Source: Fragum whitleyi
Taxonomy: Eukaryota; Mollusca; Bivalvia; Cardiida; Cardiidae
Direction of reading: 5' to 3'
Assembly (NCBI GenBank): GCA_948146395.1
Contig: OX411557.1
Coordinates: 35,876,077 to 35,940,076, forward strand
DNA length: 64,000 nt
Below the pieces are notes generated by a model. The model was not told where the DNA came from. It worked only from the letters and a program-made list of their open reading frames with translations, and ran no database searches. Positions 49,601 to 61,600 of this stretch are shown here, in pieces. A program made the translations under genes and the position numbers. Position 1 is the first letter of the stretch. Every line of letters starts with the position of its first letter.

Positions 49601-52600
49601 TGAAGAGAGTATTTGTTGATTTCATGCAGGTGATTCTAAAAACATAATCAAACATATCTGATTTGTGAATTCATAGTGTTGGCACACACAAGTAATTCCA
49701 CTGACAATAATAAAACAAGGAAAATAATTCAATCATCAAAATTTTGTCTACAAGAAAAAAAAATACACCCACATCTCATAGAGATATTTCTTTGCTCACA
49801 GTTGATGGAGGATTTTCCACATGGACTGCCTGGACAGCTTGTCCTGTAACCTGTGGTTCCGGACGTGTATACCGTTCTAGAACATGTACGAACCCAGAAC
49901 CAGCATATGGTGGAGCTAATTGTACCGGATATTATACCAGCTCAACATCTTGTGTACTGCCTAACTGTCCAAGTAAGTTGTGTGTCTTTGTATACTGCCT
50001 AACTGTCCAAGTATGTTGTGTGTCGCTGTATACTGCCTAACTGTCCAAGTAAGTTGTGTGTCGCTGTGTACTGCCTAACTGTCCAAGTATGTTGTGTGTC
50101 CCTGTATACTGCCTAACTGTCCAAGTAAGTTGTGTATCCTTGTGTACTGCCTAACTGTCCAAGTAAGTTGTGTATCCTTGTGTACTGCCTAACTGTCCAA
50201 GGATGTTGTGTGTCCCTGTGTACTGTCTAACTGTCTAAGTAAGTTGTGTGTCCTTGCGTACTGCCTAACTGTCCAAGTAAGTTATGTGTCCTTGTGTACT
50301 GCCTAACTGTCCAAGTAAGTTGTGTGTCGCTGTGTACTGCCTAACTGTCCAAGTAAGTTGTGTGTCCCTGTATACTGCCTAACTGTCCAAGTAAGTTGTG
50401 TGTCCTTGTGTACTGCCTAACTGTCCAAGTAAGTTGTGTGTCCTTGTGTACTGCCTAACTGTCCAAGTAAGTTGTGTGTCCTTGTGTACTGCCTAACTGT
50501 CCAAGTAAGTTGTGTGTCCTTATGTTCTGCCTAACTGTCCAAGTAAGTTGTGTGTCCTTGTGTACTGCCTAACTGTCCAAGTAAGTTGTGTGTCCTTGTG
50601 TACTGCCTAACTGTCCAAGTAAGTTGTGTGTCGCTGTGTACTGCCTAACTGTCCAAGTAAGTTGTGTGTCGCTGTGTACTGCCTTACTGTCCAAGTAAGT
50701 TGTGTGTCCCTGTGTACTGCCTAACTGTCCAAGTAAGTTGTGTGTCGCTGTGTACTGCCTTACTGTCCAAGTAAGTTGTGTGTCCTTGTGTACTGCCTAA
50801 CTGTCATAGTAAGTTGTGTGTCCCTGTGTACTGTCTAACTGTCCAAGTAAGTTGTGTGTCGCTGTGTACTGCCTAACTGTCCAAGTATGTTGTGTGTCCC
50901 TGTGTACTGTCTAACTGTCCAAGTAAGTTGTGTGTCGCTGTGTACTGCCTAACTGTCCAAGTAAGTTGTGTGTCCTTATGTTCTGCCTAACTGTCCAAGT
51001 AAGTTGTGTGTCCTTGTGTACTGCCTAACTGTCCAAGTAAGTTGTGTGTCCCTGTGTACTGCCTAACTGTCCAAGTAAGTTGTGTGTCCTTGTGTACTGC
51101 CTAACTGTCCAAGTAAGTTTTGTGTCCTTGTATACTGCCTAACTGTCCAAGTAAGCTGTGTGTCTTTGATTCCTCTTTGAATTTGTGAAAATAGGGAAAT
51201 ACATTAAAACATGTAATAAGGGACCACTTACGGGACCACTAAAGGGAGGTTGTTAAAGAAAAAGGTCTCTAATTACACATTTTGTTTACAGATTAGAAAA
51301 TAATTTTTGGTTGAATATGTATGTATGTCATTGCTATCAATAATCATGTTTTATCAAAACTCAAAAGAATTGTCTCATTGAGACATTCCTATTGAGTTTT
51401 GATAAAAATATGAATAAAAGAAACGATTTACAATAATTTTAAGCAAAAATATATCTATTTTTAAAGATATTTTCTTTAAAGAAGGGGATTTTGAAAAAGG
51501 TTGCTCAATGAAAGTGGTCGCTTAATAGACGTGGTCACTCAAACATGATTGACTGTATGTATTTTGTATTTTCACAATATCAGTTTTGTTCACTTTTGTA
51601 AAACAATTTTATGGTATTGTCAAGTAACGTTGAGAAACTCAAATTTGAAAATGAATATAACGGAATGAAAAAAAATAAGTCTGAGTATCAAAATCCTGGT
51701 CTTAAATAGTCATTATGCTCATGTTTGCAATGTTGGTTAATGTTTTAACTTTTTAAAATCTACTTCAAGCCAAGGTGTGAATAACAGTCTTTAAAAAACA
51801 TAGGGAAATTAAAGCACATTGATTTGCATGCAAATTACATTACATTCTGACATCAAAAAACACTTCCATTTCTGCCAAGACCATGTTCAGTAATATGAAA
51901 TTAACTTTTGAGATTAAGACATGGGTGTCAAGCTGTAGTTACAATGTTTTGATTAATCACCAACTCTCAAATTATACAAAAAAGGACGGCCTCGGAGGAC
52001 ATTCATCTTTTATCACAGACTACACATCTCCTTTATCCTATTCATTGTTTATTCTTTAGTGGTTGCCTTTATGAGTGTTTAAAAATTGTAAAATCCTAGT
52101 TAAGCGTATGAAAGAGATAAATTCAGATACTAGTAGTTAAAACTATCTAAATAAGGAGATTTCTTTGTAGATAATCGTTCATTCCATAAGATTTGAGTCT
52201 TTCTTGAAGTGAAACGATCAACAGTTCTGATTCTGCATTATTTTTATGCTCCCCAAAAGGAGAGCATATAGCCTCCGTTTCGTCTGTCCGTCCATCTGTT
52301 ATTCCCCCTGTCTGTCCCCAGCGATTTCCCCATAACCCTTTGGCCAAATAAAATGAAACTTACCATGTGAACTTCCTGTGATATAGTGTTGATGCTCCTG
52401 TCTCAGTTTTTTTTATTTGAGGCCTCGTCACAGGAAAAGGGGACATAGGGTAAAATACAGTTTTTCTCAAATTTCTCCTAGTCTAATGGTCAGAATTTAA
52501 TGAAATTTCATATTTGAGTAGCAAATCAGATGCCCTTTACTATAAACAATTTGAAATTTTTGTACAAAATATATATCGTGGAAAAAGGGGGGCTAAATAT

Positions 52601-55600
52601 TTCTTACCTTTTTCTTTCATTCCTCCTGGTCTTGCCCTACCAAAAAGGTCCCTTTTTGCCTGATGGGTCACATTTTCCATTAGCAAATCCCAAAACGTAT
52701 AGAAGTAATCAACAGCAACCTTTTTCTATTAATTGCATACATTTTTTTATGCAACACCTTATTCGGGAGCTTTATCCGTCTCTGACGTCTCATGTTTTCT
52801 TTTCCTAGTTGATGGAGGTTTCACAGACTGGACCTTGTGGAGTTCCTGTACGGTCACTTGTGCTGGAGGTATCAATGAACGAACTCGTACCTGTACAGAT
52901 CCCGTACCACAACATGGTGGCGCTGACTGTGTTGGAGATCCAAGAGAAGAGAGAGCTTGTAACACATTCAACTGTCCAAGTAAACTTTTTATATTTCTTG
53001 GCATGAGAGTTGAGTTGAGTTGATTCATAACATAGGTTCATAATCCATTATTAACTTTAAGCTTGAGAAAATTTGTAGTTTTTAAAACAATTGACAAGTG
53101 CATGAATTTTGTATTGATGTAATTTTAAAGAGCAAAAACATTTTATATACCTATATATTCATAGGTATTAACAACAATTCAAGGGTTTAGTGCAAGACTG
53201 TATTAAGTGTATATACAATGTATATACACTGAGTACAGTCTTGCACTAAACCCTAGAATTGTGAAACAAAGCCTTGAAGCCTATACAAAACATTGTGGTT
53301 TTAGTTGGCTCCCTGAAGAGAGATATATGAAGGGTTTGTGCAAAGCTATTATAAGTGCCTGTATTTTGCACTGACCAATTATATAATAAGAATGAATAAT
53401 ATAATTAGCTCCACTGGCTGAAAGCCACTGGGGCTATTGTCATGGTGTTGTGTCCGTCGGGTGTCCCTTCGTCCGTTAGTAAACTTTTTCTTTAAAAATC
53501 TTCTCCTCAGAAACTACTGGATGAATTTCAACCAAATTTCACTGGAATGAACCTTGAGTGACCCTATATCAGTCTACCAAAAATCATTGTGATCAGATGG
53601 AAATTATGCATATTATGGGCAGAGGTCATTTCTCTTTATGTTTCATAGTGGAAAGTATGAAGATTATTTTCTCAGAATCTAATATTTGGATATCAACCAA
53701 ATTTCACTGGAGTGATTCTTGAGTGACCCTTTATTGGTCTACAAAAAATCATTGTGATTGGATGAAAAATATGTATGTTATGGGCGGAGGTCATTTCTCT
53801 ATTTGTTATATAGTTGTAACTTTGAAAATCATTTTCAACATCAGTAGAACCCAAAATATGTAAAAATCTAGTCAAAAATTTTATAGCTTTTACAAGAATT
53901 TCAAGCCAGCGGAGCGACTCAAGCCATTCATGGCTTTCTTGTTTAGGTTGTGTTAATCAAAATTTATGTTTTATAGTGGAAACTATGAAAATTATTTTCT
54001 CAGAATCTAATATTTGGATATCAACCAAATTTCACTGAAGTGATTCTTGAGTGACCCTATATTGGTCTACAAAAAATCATTGTGATTGGATGAAAAATAT
54101 GTATGTTATGGGCGGAGGTCATTTCTCTATATGTTATATAGTTGTAACTTTGAAAATCATTTTCAACATCAGTAGAACCCAAAATATGTAAAAATCTAGT
54201 CAAAAATTTTATAGCTTTTACAAGAATTTCAAGCCAGCGGAGCGACTCAAGCCATTCATGGCTTTCTTGTTTAGGTTGTGTTTATCAAAATTTGTTCATT
54301 CCCATTGGCTGAAAACTTGGTTTTATTCCCCAATGAAAATAATTTTGAGTTCACAGCTGTTTTGTAAGCTTCCACAAAAAGAAGTCCCATAAGAAATCTA
54401 TTTCTTAATTGACAAATCTTTTTATTTTTGCTTCATAGAATTAAATTATAAGAGATGAAGATTAGATTTGTTGATACATATTCATACAATGAGATTTTAG
54501 TCTCATACCTCGATGAAATCAACAAATACTCTCTTCATGTCTTAATTGTTGGCTGTGTAGCAATTGATTGAGGCTTGATGATGATAATGATGATGATTAT
54601 AAAGTCAATAGTATTCTTTAAAAAATGGTTGTTTGGTGAGAGCATTCAAGTGAATAAGAATTCGAAGCATTATGGAGATAGAATAAAGTAAATGGCAATT
54701 TATTTTCTCAAAAATTTGCAACAGATAGCACAAGGAAATAAAAAATATTGGGTTTTTTTTAAATATAGAGCAACTCAACAAACAAATGCTAAAAGGTTTG
54801 AAATGAATTAGTCTACAGTGATTAAACTCAGAGTTCTTGTATACGATTATAAAACAAAGCATTACTAGTAATGTGTCAATCTATTTACAGTTGATGGAGG
54901 TTTCTCAACATGGACAGCCTGGTCTAGCTGTGGAGTGACATGTGGTTATACCACTCAGTTCAGATCCCGAGCATGTGACAACCCCTACCCACAATACAAC
55001 GGTGCTCAATGTTCCGGAGACGACTATCAAACACAACAATGTTTTGGAGGAGTCATGTGTCCAAGTAAGATTTACATCATTACCAATTTGTACTCCTAAC
55101 ACCTACAAAGGAGAGAGAGTATATTGGTTTCAACTTATGTCTTACTATCTGTTCATCTATATATAGACCTTTTTTGTTTCTGGACTCTGACTCAAGAACA
55201 AAGTGACCTAGAATCATGAAACTTTACACAATTATTGTCCATGACCAAAGGAATCGCACTATTGTTTATTGTCACAAAGGTCAAAGATCAAGGTCATAAC
55301 TGTTATTATCTAAACATTGCATACAGAACTTGGATAAAGCATTGGGTGGGGTTATTAGTCTGCTTTGCGACAGATCTAGCCTGAATTAATTCCTGTCCTG
55401 TTTTTCTAAATAATATTACCAAAGTACAAATTGAAGAGGTTGTAGGCAATCCATGATAACGGTATGTAATTTGAAGAGAGAAAATTCTCTCTTGTATAAA
55501 ATGTTTTAGGGAAAGGAGAAATTACTTGTTCAAAGCAATTTCTTCTTTTCCACAATCTATTTCCCTAGCATTAATCTAAAGGGCCAAATGTACAGGAGAG

Positions 55601-58600
55601 TGTTAGATACAATTTTTGGTGTCCCTCTTTTCAAGAACAGCATTTTTGTGCTATGAAAGAAGACCAAAATTATTGGGTTTTCACTTTCTTTTCTGTACCA
55701 ACTTATCATATAGTCTTGGCTGTAACCCTCATAATTTAGTATTCTATGAAATTCTATACTTGACAGAAATCTAACACCTTAGTCAACATGGAGCATCTGT
55801 ACAGTGACTTGCAGTGGGGTGTACAGTAAAGAGTTCTAGCATTCTTCTAGCATACATAAGAAAACATTGTTGATCATATTGAATTTTTATTTATTCCTTC
55901 CCTTGATGGAAGTCTAACTGTATGGTCAACATGGAGCATTAATCTGTACAGTGACTTGAGTTCGTGGCATACAGAAATCTTGAATTAAGCCAACATGTAA
56001 TATTTTAAGATCACTGTTTATATTGAATCTTTTCTTTGTCCCATTATGATATGGAGATCTTATGTTACATGGAGTGCCTAAAAGATACTTGTGATATGTC
56101 ATACTGAGTAGAAAATCACTCTGTATAAGTTCAGCATCAAAATGTAGTAGATTGCCATTTATGATGAATATTTATAAATTGATAAAGTTGATAGAGGTCT
56201 GACACCTTGATCAACATGGAGCATTTGTACAGTGACTTGTACTTGTTTTATTAAAAATAGAACAAGATCTTGCACAATCCCAAAAATAATTAATCTTTAA
56301 TTTCCCTATAGTTGATAGAGGTCATAACTGTTTATTCAGCATGGAGCAATTGTACTATGACTTGCCCTTGGGCTATTCAGAACTGATCAGAATGTCCTAA
56401 ACAAATTTAACTTCAAAATATCACCTAACCCTATATCATTAATGTTAACTTTCTCATATAGTTGATGGAGGGCTAACTCTGGTCAACATAGAGTATCTGT
56501 ACAGTTACTTGCGCTGGAGGTAAACAGAATAGAACAAGATCCTGTACAGATTCACTTTCAAAATAACACCTTTTATATTGATTGTTTATTTACTCCTATA
56601 GTTGATGGAAGTCTCACCCTTTGGTCAACATGGAGTATCTGTACAGTTACTTGTGTTGTAGGTAAACAGAACAGAACAATATCCTGTACAAATTCAACTT
56701 GAAAATAACACGTTTAATATTGATTGTTTATTTACTCCTATAGTTGATGGAGGTCTAACTCTTTGGTCAACATGGAGTACCTGTACAGTTACTTGTGCTG
56801 GAGGTATACAGAATAGAACAAGATCCTGTACAAACCCAACACCAGAATATAACGGAGCCCCATGTACCGGTGATACAGAACAATCACAGATTTGCAACAC
56901 ACTAAACTGCCCAAGTGAGTTTCCTTTTTTACACATTTCAATTGTGAATAATTTTATTTTCCCATTGTGAGGGATGATTGCAATTTATGTAATTGAATTT
57001 CTTATTTTCTTAGATATGTAATTTATTCTAAATTAAAGCTAGGCACTGATATTTTAGTAAGTAGTTGTAATAAAAAGAGAAAAGAGTAAGTAAATGTCTT
57101 CTAAAATTCAAAAAGATAAAACTTTGAAGGCAATTACTACAAGTCATATGCATAATCCAGAATTTTTTCTAAAGGGACGGAGGGCCCAATAGAAAATGAG
57201 CCTGTGTGTGACATTTCTAACAATTTGGCATGTGCGTAAAGGCCCACATTAACCAACCTTGACTGCCACATAGTACAATAAGTTTGCCAGATTTTCTTTA
57301 GACACTTTTGGTCCCTATCCTACTACAAAGCAAAACAAGAGCTGTCGGAGGACAGCGAAGCTCGACTATTCCTAGTGCTGGATAGTAACAACAAATCAAT
57401 ATCGACATTGGAAATTCAATAGAATGAAAGTCAAGAGAAAAGAATCTTTGTCTAGAGGCTGATATTACGATCACAGAAGCATGTGCAGAGTTTCAAAGCA
57501 ATAGCTTTAGTAGGAACAGATAAACAACTAACATAAAACATTTCCACATAAAAACTTAACCAAGATTTTCTAGGGCCAAAAAGGGTTAAAATTCCACTAA
57601 ATTAAATATCAGAGTTCTGAATCTTTTTCTGTGGGCTAATATTATGGTCAAAGAAGCATGTGTAAAGTTTCCAAGCAACAGCTGTAGTAGAAATAGAGAT
57701 ATTACAAAAATACAACATTTGCACGTAAAAACTTAACCAAGAATTTCTAAGTCCATAAAGGGTTATAAATCCACTAAATTCTATACCAGAGAATTGAATC
57801 TTTATTAAGAGGCTGTTGTTATGAACATTGAAGCATGTGCAAAGTTTGAAAGCAATAGCTTTAATAGAATTAGAGCTATAACTGATGTACAACATTTGCA
57901 CGTAAAAACTTAACCAAGATTTCTAAGTCCAAAAAGGGTTAAAATTCCACTTAATTCAAAATGAGAGTATTGAATCTTTGTCTAAAGGCTGATATTATGG
58001 TCACAGAAGCATGTGCAAAGTTTCAAAGCAATAGCTTTAGTGGAAATAGAGATATTACAGAAATACAACATTTGCACGTAAAAACTTAACCAAGATTTTC
58101 TAAGTCCGAAAAGGGTTAAAATTCCATTAAATTCAATATCAGAGTAATGAATCTTTGTCTAGATGCTGATATAATGGTCACAGAAGCATGTGTAAATTTG
58201 CAAAGCAATAGCTCTAATAGAAACAGAAATATTACAGATAAACAACATTTGCACGTAAAAACTTAACCAAGATTTCCAAGTCCGAAAAGGGTTAAAATTC
58301 CACTAAATTCAATATCAGAGTAATGGATCTTTGTCTAGATGCTGATATTATGGTCACAGAAGCATGTGCAAAGTTTCAAAGCAATAGCTTTAATAGAAAC
58401 AGAGATTTTAAACACTTGCACGTAAAAACTTAACCAAAGCATTACGCCGACGCCCGGGTGACTGGAATAGCCCCCCTATTCTTCGAATAGTCGAGCTAAA
58501 AAGTGAAGACCCTGGGCAGACTGTGCAAATGCACAGGCTGGCCAGTCTTTGCTTTGTGCATATTTGAAATTGTTGGAAATGTCACACACAAGCTCAAATG

Positions 58601-61600
58601 TAATTATACGCCCATGTGATCACCCATGATGTCTGGAGGGCTGGCAGTGTCCACTTCTTTATCAGGAGTATAACTGTCATTTTCAGTTTGGTTGATTTGA
58701 AACTTTGCCGTAATGATTGCAGGGAATACAAACTGTAACTTTTCCTTCCTTATTTTTGAAGTAATTGCCCTTTGCTTTTATTTATAACAGGCATATCTTG
58801 TGATAATTTACCACCCTCATTTCTTATTAAATTTCCCAGTGGACAAGAAAATGTTGTGACTACAGCTTGAGCCAAATATCAGCAAAGTGATATGATTTAG
58901 AGAGAAATTTTCTGACTAACATTTTTTCCCTGCAAAATTCTTTATCAGGTTTTTTAATGAATATGGCTTCATTAGGAAGAAACAATTGCTTAGAAAATGA
59001 ACAACTCATGAAATACTACCATGCTCACTTTAAAAAGTGGATGTTCCTCAATTGAAAGTTGTTTCCAATTGAATCTTATGATGTTAGAACCCATTAGAAT
59101 CGTCTGAGGGTTGATTCTTATCGGTTAAAAAATCCTAGGATTCAATAAGAATTATGCTACAACTCATAGATGCTATCAAAGCAACTTGTTTTAGTTATAA
59201 TGAAATAATGTATTAAGCAACCATTCTCATAAGCAACCCCTTTTTGGTGGTCCCCTAATTGGTCGCTTAGCTCAAGTTTTACTGTACATGTATTGTCTTT
59301 ATACCTTGCAGTTGATGGTGGTTGGACACTATGGACAGACTGGAGTGGTTGCTCGAGTACTTGTGGCCCCGGACTGATTACACGAGACCGAACCTGTACA
59401 AACCCACTACCTCAGTATAACGGTGCAGGATGTATTGGAGATATACAGGAGGGGATTGATTGTAACGGAACTTGTATAGGTATGTTTTTATCCTTGATAT
59501 TTTCAACTTATCTAGATTCAATAAAGATGCAGAAGACTAGAGGCCCTGATTCGCTCCACAGGCCTGAATATCCTGATAATGATTATTAGAGGATGATAAG
59601 GCTGTTTAAACGAGAATCAAATTGAATGAAAAAATAAATAAGTGGTTATAAGTGTCATATGCTGAAATATTTCTGCATAAACAACTCACGATCAGTGAAC
59701 AACATTGAAAATTGACCTCTACCAGTTACATATATATAATGATAATGGGTCACCAAGGATTATTCTAGTGAATATTGGTTAAAATCCAATTATAATAATT
59801 TCAACACTAACAGAATGTTACTGCACAATATACGCAATATACTGGTTTCTGTTTTCTTAGAAAACCCAAAATATTATGATCACTTTGACATGGTTTCGAG
59901 TTAGTGTTTGTGTATACATTGTATATACACTTAGTTCAGTCTTGCGCTGAACACTCCAAATGTCAAGGTTTAGATTAAAATACTAATGGTATTAATTTCA
60001 GTGCATGGCAGCTGGGGATCTTGGGGAGCATGGACAGATTGTACAAAGACATGTGACATCGGGCGTATGGGACGTATTCGTGAATGTAACGATCCAGCAC
60101 CACTGAACGGCGGTGACCCCTGTCTGGGGGAAGGGTTCCAACTCGACTACTGTATGATACAGGACTGCAACAACGGCACATTGAACGGAAACACACTTGA
60201 AGATCAATATATCAACGTAAGTTATCCACTTTTGATTCAAGGTAGTGGCAGTCAGTTGTACTTCAGTAAAATGTGTTTTAAGTGACCACTTACAGCACCA
60301 CCTAAAAACAGTTGTATAAGAGAATGTTGGCTTAGAACATGTTTTTTTTTTACAAATAAGCATAATTTTGATTGAATATGAATGTTATTACAAATTTCTC
60401 ATTTATCCAATTTCATCCACACTTAGCATGAATATTCCTCAGGTGACCCTTTTAAATCATGGTGATGAAATTATGATGGGTGCCAAAGTATTGGTGTTGT
60501 AGAGTTGGGCTTATTTTGTCTTTTAAATCATTTAACATGACTCTTCTCCCAGCCCTTAGGCTAGTTTCTTTTTTTCTAATGCAAGTTTCTAATTTATCCG
60601 ATATTATTCGGGAGGGAGATATAGAGCAATTCTTGCCCTCTTGTTTTAATTGAACTGAGAACATGAAAGCACAATCTGATTTTCACAACTTGTATATTTC
60701 AGAGATGCCCTATTGGCCATTTCACGTGTCAAGGTGGTTCACCCACGTGTATTTCCAATGATATGGTTTGTGACTGTACTGGGGATTGTGAAGACTCGAG
60801 CGATGAATCAACAGGCTGGGCCTCTTGTTCTCAGTTCTGCAAAGACTCTGCTCCAGGTAACATATTTCAATTTTTCTTCAACACATTACCAGGCCAAGCA
60901 AATGATGGTGAGCAACCTTCACCTTGTAACTTGAAGCTATAGTTACTTGATTTCCACCAAAGAAAATGTTTGAAACAAAGTTGCACAAAATGGTAAGCGT
61001 CACCTTTTTAATTAATGTTTTGATAAGTGAATTAATATTTAGCTTGTCTGTTTTCGGAGAGAACCTGAGGTATTGCTATAGCCTTAGAGTTATTGTTGTA
61101 GTCATTCTTGTGTAAAAACTTTGAAATTTTGTGATATCTCTGGTTCTCCTGAAGGCATTCACTTTAAACTTGGTCACATGTTCATCATCAATAGCAATCT
61201 TTACTATCAAGGGGGATATTTCTACATGAATTTTGTGCAATTCAGTCCCTTTTTTGAATTAGATTTTGTCCACCAATCAACAGCCAAGTGTATGCACCTG
61301 TAGGTGGAACTCTTGTTTGATTGACAGGAGTTATCTGTTAACCCTTGTCATGCTAAATAAATTTTGACTAAAGATTTTCATCAAAATCAAAGGGCAAAAA
61401 GCACTGAAAGTTCCAACTGTAGGTCAATTTTTATTTGAAAAACTAAATCTATTGACAATTTCTGATTTCAAAGTGTGAAACAGGTGGTGTAATCTAACAT
61501 CAGACTGCACATATGTGCAGGCTGATGTTTGTCTATAGCTCCTGCCAAAGCAGGAATATTCTGGGTTCAGCACGACAAGGGTTAATTAATCGGAGTTTTG

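Noticed and set aside
49961..51160. Regular 38 bp direct repeats suggesting a CRISPR array
   Set aside because: The whole unit is repeated with no unique spacers, it starts in a eukaryotic exon and no cas genes exist.
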